DNA of 64,000 nt from Sclerotinia nivalis. Taxonomy: Eukaryota > Ascomycota > Leotiomycetes > Helotiales > Sclerotiniaceae. The position numbers and the translations under genes are program-made. Under the pieces are notes generated by a model. That model did no database searches, had not been told where the DNA came from, and worked only from the letters and a program-made list of their open reading frames with translations. Where the stretch lies: assembly GCA_029531795.1 (NCBI GenBank), contig JAPEIS010000001.1, positions 1,736,001-1,800,000 on the forward strand, given 5' to 3'. Shown piece after piece: positions 1 through 10,900 of the stretch. Every line of letters starts with the position of its first letter. The first letter of the stretch is position 1.

Positions 1-3000
1 CTTTCAAGGGTGTTTCGTCCTATCCCGTTATTCGTTTTCATTTTCCAATTCTTTCTCACTCCAACTCACTCTTTCCACTCTTCCACTCTTCCACTCTTCC
101 ACTCTTCCTTTATTAAAAAGTCACACAGTATGACAAGTTCACTCTTCCAAACTTTTGGTTACTCAGCCAGCTCACCCTGTCATCCCATCTAAGTCATAAT
201 ATATTTATATTTTGAACAGCATCATCATTTCTATTTTTCGCATTGACCTCATTACTTTACCAGAACATTGTACCGGCACTTACTGTATTAGACAATCCGG
301 ACACGAACCACCCTTGACAAGACGATCAATAAATCAAAAACGTCCGTCCCCCATATTCAATCTAGAATATTCTCATGGATAAACTTCTTCTCTCTTATCC
401 GATGTTTGAGGGATCCTTTTTCATTTCTACTCTATGGAATTACTCCGTGTATGCAAATAATGATGATGGTCTTATGAACGGACCTTGCGACTTTTCATGT
501 CATACGTGCGATACGAAATGGATGAAAAGATAAAACAAGAAAGAAGAATGCCTGTCACCTCTTTACAGAGTACAGTACTCGAGTACATATCAATCGCATT
601 ATCAAAATGCCGCGGCTTCATTGATCCATCCCAATTGTCCTACCATCCATTGACCGAGCGAGGACGGAGGCGAGGAGTTTTTTCCCTTGCCATCATGACC
701 CCAAGTTGCTACCATATCAGAAGTTCCAAGCACATTTCATCCCTTTTTTCATTGGCTAGTCCATCCACTTTAAACTGCTGTGATGTGCTCAGACTAAATG
801 TAGGGGAACAATTTGTTTCAATGACATACATGTGTATATCGAATTGTCAACCCGACGACAAGGATTTGCAATATATATGTCCTTCGAAAAGTAATCACAC
901 CGACCAAATGAAGGAAACATTGGGATAAGACCATCCATCTTTCAAGTTTTTTGGATGTAGCAGAAATCACGGATGTGGCTGTTGACTATGGAAATTAATT
1001 GGTTAATGTTCCACGCACAAGCATTCTTTTCGGAAATTTTTAGCCCAAAATACGAAAAGTTGAGGGTGTGCTGCGGATGAAGTCGATGCAGTTTCTTGCA
1101 CAGCGCTTTCTTGATTTGTTACCGTACATTAGGAAGTTTCCTATTTCTCGAGTCAGTCTTATCACTTTCCTTTTCACTTCATCTATCGTTAAATCACTTT
1201 CTTCAGACAAAGTCCCGTGAATCCAGAATGTGAAAAAGACATATAGTTGGGATGAACCATCAATGCATTGGCCACGATCAAATATTGATATCTCAAACAA
1301 TAAACTTAATCTAAGCGCTGTTGGGTTGCAAACTTCATCTGTTGACCATTCCGTTCAACAACATGTGAAGGTTCTGGTGTTTCTTATCTTCTCTGGAAGC
1401 GCGCGGCCATTGAGAGAAGTTGAAGACGATATCCGACATGTGATTGGGTATGAGCTTCGCGATGTGCCGAAGTGATTATCGAGAAGTCCCCGTACTTCAT
1501 GATTCATTCGTGAAAAATGCATCATTCTTTTGATCATTAATATTGAGGATCTATTCTAGTGAATCGACCTCATGCAGATAGCTCATCCGGGAATGCTGAT
1601 CATCACGTGGAGTGATAATCTCATGTCTTGCATTCGGGGGGTTATCTTTAACGTTCTACAAGCTTATACCATGTTGATTCCCGTGAATGATGGCTATTGA
1701 TGTGTTCTAGTTGACATTTGAAAGTAACGTGCCAATTTATCTTGAATTATGATAGTCTTGGCATCACGCTGTTCATGCGTCTCTACTAGTTCGGCCATGG
1801 TGTAATTTCTTGTGGTTATGCCAATTTTAAAGCCGTTCTCGTGTAACATCAAAGAATCTTATTATTGTTATTGCACAGTCAGTCAACTGACTGAAAGATT
1901 GTCCAAACAAGTTTGCCAAGTAAAAACAAGGTTGCTATACTATAGACCTTCCGGAATTGCGGAGGAATCTTTGAGATCTTCCTGATGTCAGATGGGAATC
2001 GGATGGATTACATCTAACCATGTGCAAAATCTATGTATGACAAAGATAAGTACGATCTAGAGAGAGAGAGAAAAGGGAGGAATGTGACTTGGTACACCAT
2101 GTAACCATAACCTAGCCTCCACAATATTTCCGTATGAAAAATCTCCATCCAGCAATATGGATGCGCTTTAATCATTCAAGTAAGAGCCTTGAGTTCCTTA
2201 TATTGTACTAAATACTCATCTATGCCACATCATCCTATTCTTGACAACTTATTAACCAATTTGACCCAATGGCCATAAGTACAACAGTGAAGCCTTCGAA
2301 TAGAAAATCACAAAAGTGACAATCATAAGCTGTGTGCCACCTATCCTTCATACACAGCTGCAAAGCAGCGAGAAGCCAGATCTCCTCTTCAGATTTTGCC
2401 TCGTTTGTATGCACTTTATCTCGTGAGTTCCAGGTTCTTCTATGTGTTGTATATATGTAATGGCTAGCTCTCTTATCATCGTACAATCTTACAATCTGTC
2501 TTTTTTTCTTTCGAATTATCTATGAGATGGGATTGCGAATCTTGATTCTTAAGTCGATTTCAATTATACATTATATCAATTGACGGGACTGGCATATATA
2601 TATGTGGTGTGGTGAGTTCGCTTTTACCTACTATCATATCTGGGCCGTTGGTGAGTTGCATATTTTTTAGGAATCTAGAAGCTTGCTTGGGTTTGTATTT
2701 TGGTGTCTATTGTAGAGGATATTAGATTTTATTTACTTGTCTTGTATATGAGAAAGGCGGCATGCTTAAATGCTTAGAAGTTGATTATGATCATCTGAAT
2801 GTGAGGTAGGTAGGTAGGAATTGGGGTGAGAGTATATTAGTCTAATGGCAATTATCAGATTGGTTAGCAAATAGTTAATATATTAAACTCTATTCATCTG
2901 CATAAAGATATAAACACATAAAAGATATTAGCAATAATTAATAAACCAACTATAAACAAATACTAAAATACATAAAGTCCACAAGAATAGAGCTATTAAT

Positions 3001-3913
3001 CTACACTATACGACGCAGGTAGATATATATCCTGATTCTATTTCTCGACGAATATACTTGATCTAATGACAAATTCACATCTCCCAACTTCAGCTCAAAG
3101 TATTCACAGTGTCAGTATTCACACACGGCAAAATATACTTTCGACAAGATTTAGTAAATATGTTTATTTATATTTATATATATTCCTCATGAATAACTAG
3201 CCATCCAACCAATCAATAGTATCACACTACACACCACACCACACAAACCCCCAAAAACCCAGTCAAAAAACCCCCCAAAAATAGACTTCCGAAAAGAAAA
3301 ACGAAAAATGAAAAAATGAAAAAGAGTAGAGAAAAAAGGGGTATGTACCATCTATACATACATACATACATATAAGCAAGCATCAAACGAAAACCAACCA
3401 ACCACACCACACACGTTTCGTTTACAAGCCACTCACATATCCACTCACTTCTTTCACTACAACATATATATAGAACTAACATTTCCTCTCCTTGCTTGCT
3501 ATCCTATCCTATCCTATCCTATACAAAGAAGAATCCTACATACATATAGATAAAAAAAAAATGTATAAAAAAAAAAGAATTTTGTGACGCTAAATGACTC
3601 AAGGAAATCGTTATCTTGTGTATAATGTATAATGCTAATGATATAATGGGTATAGCATATCATATCGTGCTATATCATCTCTTCTCTCTCTTTTCTTCTC
3701 TCCTCTCTGTCGTCCGAGGCTCGCTTGCAAGCTGATTGGTTGGATGGTGAGATGAGATGCATGGATGAGATGAGGTGGGAAGGTATGTGTATATGCTTCA
3801 TAGTATATATGAAGATACCATATTCTTCCTCTTTCCTTCCTCTTTTCTTCTTTTCTATATTTCTTTCCTCCCTTCCTACTTAAGCTCCTTATGCTTCAAT
3901 CCAACATAAGCAT
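1..3913. other. Gene-poor left flank, no supported gene
   Basis: No reading frame here has a convincing domain, composition or splice pattern. The stretch is AT-rich with short low-complexity runs: an 8-bp tandem (TTCCACTC, about 4.5 copies) at 73-108, an AG run near 2061-2073 and (ATCCT)4 at 3501-3523. The part nearest 3900 is probably 3' UTR of the leftward FLC gene that ends at 3914. A 147-codon open frame at 485-928 has no recognisable features and is not called. Confidence 0.5.
73..108. repeat. 8-bp tandem repeat TTCCACTC
   Basis: About four and a half perfect copies of TTCCACTC, seen directly. It is an ordinary intergenic microsatellite. Confidence 0.85.
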
Positions 3914-6240
3914 CTAATAAGCCATCCCCCTATACGCACCGGCATTCTCACCCCCATAATTCATATTCGGCACCGTAGGCTGACGACTCTGATGAGAGGC
4001 TCCCGCGACCGGCGCCGCGCCATCCACGAGATTCTCCCGACTGCGCGAATACGGGTTTGCGGGCTCGTTCATGAAACTCGAGGGTTCGTGGCTTTCGCGC
4101 GTGGAGTGTAGGTATGGGTGTTTGGGATCGACGTCGTAGGAATGGATGCTGGATTTGGAGTCCATGAGCAGGGAGTTGCGGGCGTCGAGGGGAGTGAGGT
4201 TGTCGAGGTCGCGGTTGAGTTTTTCTGTGGGGGGTTAGTTTGAGTTTTATTTTTGGGAGGGAAGGGGACTTACCGGCTTCCTTGCGACGTTTACGATGGG
4301 GGTTTTGTTTGATAATGGAGATGACGGCGTTTACGCCAATGAGGATGGCGAGGGTACCGGTGAGAACTGATTGGATGGCGATGAGGACGACACCGGTGAC
4401 TGTTTGGGTGGTTTCGGCAATGCCGAGTTCTTCGACGAAGACGAGGATACATATTACGGAGAGGACACGGACGACTTGGACGAACATGTTGATGACGTTT
4501 GCGGATTTTCTCTCATATGGACGACTCCAGAGGAGAAGGGAGAGCACTGTGCACGGGTTAGAATGAGGGGCTTATGATGTTGGATTGAAGTACTTACTGA
4601 GACATTCAATGATGAGTTGGGCAACCGTTTGAGTGAGACCGTGTCCGTCGCCTGCAGCTAATACACATCCTTTTGCAAACATGTAAATGATAGCTGGAAC
4701 GAACAACCACCAGAAATCCTTCTTGTAGTTTTCGTAAAACATGCTGTATTTGAGCCAATTATCCTTCTTCTCATATAATCCCGATACATCTCCATCTCTC
4801 TCCTTGAGAATCTTTGCCGCCGAGGAAATCTTGTAAGCGAAAAATACAAGAACAGCAGTGAAGATAGTTAATGTTACAGCAGCGAGTGTTTTGGCGGCCC
4901 AGGAATCTCCATTGGTGAATTGAAATATACAGTAAAGAACCCATGAACCGTAGAGAGCGAGGATCAATTGTACGGTGAGACGCGCCATGGTTTGCCAGTA
5001 ATGTTTTCGGAATCCAGTGAGACTTGTGGGGAAAGATGCAAAGAGAGCCCAGGTCTCGAGGAGCACCTTGAAAGCGAGGACTGCGACGACAATGGCGGCG
5101 ATGACACATGCAACGATAAGGAGAACGGTCATGAAAGTGTTGGCTTGGGGAACGGAAAGTTCTTCGACGTAGGCTTTGATTCCTGCAACTTTTTCTTCGA
5201 AAGTGGCCGTTACCGCAGTGCCACTAGAAGTACTTGTTCCATTGACTGACGTCACAACATCTCGAGCGTAGAGGACAGAGTCCGAGAATAATGATCGTTT
5301 AGGAGTATCAGTTGATCCATCCGCAAATACCAACGTAGCATTTTTCAAATACGTAACGCTATCCCCAGTCAAATTACCTCCAGTAGCAGCTCGGAAACTA
5401 TCAATCGATTGCTGCATGGCGGTCCAAGGGATAAGTCCAGTGCTGAACCCAAAGTTCTTGGTGAATTGTCGATAAACCGGAGGATACTTGACGGACATCA
5501 TTCCATTCATAGCCATGCCCTGAAACCAAGCCATACATTCCATAAACGAAGGACTAGATGCAGCTGCGCCTGCTCCACTGGCTCCACTGGCTGCAGCACC
5601 GAGTGCAGAAACTCCACCAACTATAGCAGCAGCTCCAGCTACGGCCGCCGCAACATAGGATACGGCAGCGACGGCGGTGGTCTTTCCGTTGGTGACATCT
5701 GCTTGCACGCAAGCAACCTCGACTAAAGTATTCAACTCCTTGAGTTCGATCGTAGCTACGGCGGAAATATCGGGTACAGAGAAAGCGATCGCGGGAATCA
5801 TCGAGGCATATTTATCTGGAATGGCTTGTGTTCCAGAGGCAGCAAAAACTCCCACAGGGACTATCAGGAGAGGTTTAGTTTTGATCGTTCTTCTGACTTG
5901 ATAAAAGGAGACAAAACTTACTCGGACATAATTGCTGTATGAATGTAGAAGAATCACATGGGTTGAAGGAGTTTGAGTAGACTGAAATTCCATACGCAGT
6001 AACACTGATCTCGGCGCTGACATTTTGAGACTGGGTACTCGTTCCGGCCACATCGAAGGTGACAGTCTTCGCGTCATTATCGTACGTAACGGCCATTTTC
6101 TGCACCGAGACAGTCGAGCCGGCCAGACATGATGTGTAGCCTGTTGTCGTGAGAGTTTGGCCTGCGAGAACTCTGCCCGGCAGAGCTCCCAAGAAGATTA
6201 AGGAAAGAGTTGAAAAGGTTGAGATTGGCCGTAACATCAT
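3914..6240 (-). CDS. TRP-like / flavin carrier (FLC) family membrane protein
   Basis: Four exons on the minus strand: 6240-5922, 5860-4598, 4546-4274 and 4224-3914. Introns are 49-61 bp with GTAAGT-type donors, and the model gives 721 residues. The ATG at 6240 opens a hydrophobic signal peptide (MMLRPISTF...LPGRVLAG). An ML-like extracellular domain follows to about residue 170, then a TRP-type region with many hydrophobic segments (for example VAAVSYVAAAVAGAAAIVGG and VLLIVACVIAAIVVAVLAFK). The C-terminal tail is cytosolic, hydrophilic and Ser/Asn-rich. Family members (yeast Flc1-3, fission yeast Pkd2) act in the ER or plasma membrane in FAD transport, calcium handling and wall integrity. 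The family call is firm; the transported substrate is not established. An upstream in-frame GTG at 6261 is not used here because the ATG gives a clean signal peptide. Confidence 0.9.
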
Positions 6241-8227
6241 GGCGACGGTGTGGATTGGCACTGCGGAAAACCGCCTCTGTATACCGCCGGAAATCCCAAA
6301 TCTCCTAACTCAGAATGATTCTCTATTCGACGTCGATATATATTATATTATAGTGGAATGATATTCCAATTGTATGTTGAGCTGTTTCTATGATTAGGTG
6401 TCGAAGGTTTGGGGCCTCGACTAGAGAGTAGGTGGAAAAGCTGTATAGCAATAATATGGCCTAGGGTCTACCTGGAACGAATAGAAGTATGGTCAAAGCT
6501 GCAGAAGCTAGTCGTTATTTAACAGGTGCAAATATTCAAGATTGATTGAAGTAGAGAGCGAGTGTGAGAGATAAAATGAAGGTTGGTGAATATGGCAATG
6601 ATTTTTGGGTGTATAAAATGTGCGTATTACAGATATGAACGATTGTATGAAAAGAGATAAAGTAAAGAGGCGTGCGTGGTATGAAGACATTAGAATCGAC
6701 ACGGCTATCGGAATATCTCTATGAACAGGGGATGAGCCATTGGGATCTTGCTGTCGAGAAAGAAAAAAGATTAGTTGCTCGGAATTGAGTCTGGAATCAC
6801 CAGGGGTTCGCCAAGGATGAGCGGTCCTAGTGGGGCCGTGTGGAAGTTAGACCAAGCAGGAGAAGAAAAGCTTGGGGACCAAGCCGAAACTGACAAGCTT
6901 TAGCTCAGGGGTAAAGATTGACTGAGCCACCATTACCACTTTCTTTAGGAAATTTCCATGATTCTTGATAATTATTGGATGAGAAGCTTTCTAGAAAGAT
7001 ATCCACATTCAGGTACCGTTTCGTGAATTTGTTAAAATGATTGGTTAAGTGTTAAAGATGGGGGCTGTGGAGTTCTCCATTAAGTTGTCTTTTCTCGCTT
7101 GCATTCCTTAGTTTGTAACAAGAATAGTAGTTTAAGAGGGACTTACGAAGCTTGGTTGGTTATGATTCAGGGACGAGAGAGACGGATAATACAAGTACTA
7201 CGTACACTGCTATAACCATCCATCGCCAGATGATTTGAAAATAGAAACATGACTCTTTTCTTTATAACGGCTTAAAGTATCCTTCAAAAATGATGAAGGA
7301 ATGATATGGTGAGAAAAGAAATCGATTCGAAAAATTCCGCGTTTAAAATCTCTGACACCGAAAACAGAGACACTTGGAATTATTTCTGGTTTGTATTTCC
7401 CGGACGGAGTATTTGATGATAACGTGGATCCGGTGCTTGTGCTTTCAAAAATCCCGATGGTGATACTGAACATGTCTGATCATTGTATTGGAAGGGGAAA
7501 GTCCAGGTCCCTGGAAAATTCACGAGATTCCAATAATGAGAAACCTATGATAAATTAAGGTCTACTCCGGAGTGGACGAACCAATTTCTTTGTCAAAGTA
7601 GAAATTGTGGAGTAGATCATAAACTCATTCAGAGAAAAGCATGTTCGTAAGATCACAACATATATAACTTGAGATGTTTTGCATAAAGCCTCAGATTATG
7701 CTTTGACGATTATCATGATTCATTTAAGCAGCATCAATGTCATGGAAGCTGCCATCAGAAGTTCATCTGAAAATGTTACAATACAGTAACAAATGTGAAG
7801 CTCTCCCCATACTCCAAAATCACCCGGAAAGAAAAGCTAGAAACATGATAGCGAAGAGATAGATTCATATGTTGTTCGAGAATATATGTGTTCGAAAATG
7901 GAAGCCGTTTATTAATGAAGCCGATTTCAACGGCCAAATTTCATCAAACAGGGGTACCGACCACGATTTATATTATCAAATCTACCATTCCTGTAAACAA
8001 CCTGGCTGAGCCTGGACAATGGATTTCTTAATAAATTCCGACAGATACGAGCGCCACAATTATTAAATGTAACGGTGGAATTATGTTATGTAGCATTAAC
8101 AGGGCCAGTACGAAAATACATAAGAATCCTACGATGCCACAATGTCAGCCATACGACTCAACATTCAATGAAACCTGTGGGCATCAGTAAATGGTTGAAT
8201 ATATTTGCATGTTGTGCTGTTTCTGTC
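6241..8227. other. Intergenic, nothing recognised
   Basis: This is about 2 kb between the FLC gene start and the 5S rRNA gene. It should contain the FLC promoter. Short open frames (for example 7210-7473 on minus) look random. I see no repeat or RNA. Confidence 0.5.
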
Positions 8228-8346
8228 ACATACGACCATAGACTGATGAGAATTGGGCATCCCGTCCGCTCTGCCATACACAAGCCTCAGATCGGTAGAT
8301 TAGTAGTTGGGTGGGTGACCACCAGCGAATCCCTACTGTTGTATGT
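8228..8346 (+). rRNA. 5S ribosomal RNA
   Basis: It starts ACATACGACCATA and ends ...GTTGTATGT, whose ends pair as helix I. It contains the conserved core ATCCCGTCCGCTCTGCCATA, and TAGTAGTTGGGTGGGTGACC, the internal control region and loop E area. Helix II is intact: ACTGATGAG pairs with CTCA-(GA bulge)-TCGGT. A T6 run at 8346-8351 is the Pol III terminator. A single isolated 5S gene outside the rDNA repeat is normal in Pezizomycotina. Length is about 119 nt. It looks functional rather than a degraded copy. Confidence 0.93.
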
Positions 8347-8351
8347 TTTTT
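8346..8351 (+). terminator. Pol III terminator of 5S rRNA
   Basis: A run of six T residues lies directly at the 3' end of the 5S gene. Confidence 0.8.
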
Positions 8352-8800
8352 GTCAAATTTTGGGTTTGGCCATCAAGCTTTTACTGCTTTCTTCTTAAAA
8401 ACAATCTCATGTAAGTAAGCCATTTTGCCGTGGCTGTTCGCCTTAACGATATCCAAGCATTTGTCTCCTGGGAAGGTATCTAAGCTTCTGCAGGTTGTCA
8501 TACTCTTGGTGAAAACGGTGGTTAAAGAATCATTACTGTTCAATCCTGAACGTTAAATCTTTTATCGTGACTTTATGCAAATAACCATTCTTAATCAACA
8601 GCTCAAATTCCACTTTGTATAAACCTACAATCTACTATGAATGATTGATGGTCCGTGCTCCCCACCAACACCACACCCCCTCGCTTATCCTCAAACCCTC
8701 CTCGAAAACTCTTTAAAGATTTTTCATCCCTCATCTTTAGCAATTTACCAACAATTTTTTGATTTACATCTGCCATATCAACAAACATCTATCATAGCCT

Positions 8801-8873
8801 GCCCGGCTAGCTCAATCGGTAGAGCGTGTGACTCTTAATCACAAGGTTGGGGGTTCGACCCCCCCGTTGGGCT
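8801..8873 (+). tRNA. tRNA-Lys (anticodon CTT)
   Basis: 73 nt with a full cloverleaf. Acceptor stem GCCCGGC pairs with GTTGGGC. The D arm begins TAGCTCAATCGGTAGAGC, the anticodon CTT is at 8834-8836, and the T arm is GGGGG-TTCGACC-CCCCC-like with a B box GGTTCGACC. There is no intron. T5 runs at 8898-8902 and 8907-8911 can terminate Pol III. Confidence 0.95.
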
Positions 8874-9177
8874 CAATTCCCTTCATAAGAACATGACTTT
8901 TTGCACTTTTTGCTCTCAGGCTCCATCCACCCTAAAGAACATATGCGTTTCCTAATATTCTTCTTTTTCCCTCAAAGCCCTAACTAACAGTATTCATTAC
9001 CATTCCTCTAGTGCAGAATGCCCCGCTGGGATCCATCTAGCTTTTGTGGATATTCCGACACTATTTTTTTTCTTTCTCAAGTTTTTCTAAATACGGCTTT
9101 GCTATTCGTTCATTACGCATGGAAAAATAGGAGGGTCTTGAACCACTATGTACTCGCTCTAGGATCACAAGTACATA

Positions 9178-9293
9178 GGACAGATGGCCGAGTGGTTATG
9201 GCGTGTGACTCAAGCTCAATAGCTTGGTTGATGGAAAATCAACTAGCATTCTCATGGGCTTAGCCCGCGGGGGTTCGAATCCCCCTCTGTTCA
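9178..9293 (+). tRNA. tRNA-Leu (anticodon CAA) with intron
   Basis: Class II tRNA. Acceptor stem GGACAGA pairs with TCTGTTC, with discriminator A at 9293. The D arm is GCCGAGTGGTTATGGC, the anticodon CAA is at 9211-9213, and a long variable arm (GGGC..GCCC) precedes the B box GGGTTCGAATCCC. An intron of roughly 33-35 nt starts after position 9214, at the canonical site one base 3' of the anticodon. Its 3' border near 9247-9249 is not certain from sequence alone. One anticodon-stem pair appears to be T-T in my folding. A T6 run at 9328-9333 should terminate transcription. Confidence 0.92.
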
Positions 9294-10900
9294 TTTATTG
9301 CTTCTGCATTCTTCGGGGAGTGAATACTTTTTTGAGGATGTGGGAGCGGGCTGATAGGATATTTCTTTTGGGGAAGGCTACGATCTAGTTCTTGAACAAG
9401 ACTTTCTTTGGACATTGATGAGAAGGTAGTGATGTGGTCGGCATGAACCTTCATGCTTTCTATCATTCACGTCGTTCGTTTTTAGACAGCGATAGAGGTG
9501 GACGGAAATCTCTGCTATAATACGCTTCGGCTGTCGAAGATATATATGACAGTGATGAGTATTGCTGTTAGCATTTGCATAGTTGTCTGTCGTTTATGTG
9601 AAGGCAAATGTAGAGATGATACAGTGCACATGTAGTTTGAAGTAATCATGCTTACAATGGGAAGAACGATCAATATCTCCAAGGACGATAAGAAGTGTCA
9701 AGGCGACGCGGAGCTATATTACTTTTTGGGTAATCAGCATGTCAATGATTATATATGTGCGAAGACTATCCTACTACTAGAATAGTGACCCCTTGATCAT
9801 GCTCTCTGTTTTCACAGAACATGGCAAGTACTCTAGCACGATTGCCATATACAAACATCTAAAGCGTCCATACAGAGAGATTATGAGGCGTGTCTTGTGG
9901 TCACTCAACGTCATCCATCATTAAAATTCATATAAAGTCAAGGTCATGATGAGTTTCGCATAGCGAACCAGCATTTTGATTCAAATATTCTCCAATCATA
10001 GCCATCAACAATCTTCGAAGCGGATGAGATGAGGGCAGAGCATTCACTATTTAAACTATTTGAACTTCTATACCACTATTCAAGAATAAATAACAATCAC
10101 CAAATATACCATTCTTTATTATACACACAATCAACTCCCTAATCAAACCACAAGAAAGTGAATCCAAAATGATCGAATAAATAAAGTACAAAACAAACAA
10201 CACACAAAGATTTTACTGCATAGATATCTAACACATCTCCCACCTACTTTATCTCAAACTTCTCAAAAAAAAACAATTCCAATAAATCCCAAAACTACTA
10301 CCCATCCCCCTAACCTCATTTCTCCCAGATAACCTCAATTCTAACATTCTAACCTCTTCATCTCGAAAATCCATCCACATTCAACACCTACCTACCACAA
10401 ACATCTAACATCTAAAATCTGCAGACGAATACTCAATACTTAATAATCGTGAACATCTAATGTCGAACAACTTCTTCAAGAGCCATCAAAAAGCTTATTA
10501 CATACCTACCTACAACAATTCCTCCATATCCATAAGAATGAGTAGAATACCCTTACAAAGCTGGTTTTAATACCACGACCCGACTTCCTTGCTGCATTTT
10601 ATGCACCTTTCAAGAATATGTATATTTATGGATGGGGGACCGTAGTGTATTATAGATATATCCGATTTTTAGTCACCTTTTAACATATTCAGGAGATAAT
10701 ATGAAATGGCATTTTGATATTTTCAATAACGATACAGGAGGTAATAAGGAAGAAAACTAATCGCGAATGAGAGATCCGGGAGTAATTGCTTAGGAACTTT
10801 TGATACAGATTTGATAATGCTACAGATGTGATAATATACAAAATGAAAAGAACACAGTGAACACATCCACTCTATACCCAGAAATATATACTCATATAAT
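9294..10900. other. Intergenic, nothing recognised
   Basis: AT-rich DNA between tRNA-Leu and the 3' end of UVE1. Apart from the T6 Pol III terminator at 9328-9333, I see only low-complexity runs. The right end is probably UVE1 3' UTR. Confidence 0.5.

Noticed and set aside
485..928. 147-codon open frame on +
   Set aside because: No domain, no coherent composition and no splice context; similar-size frames occur by chance in this DNA.
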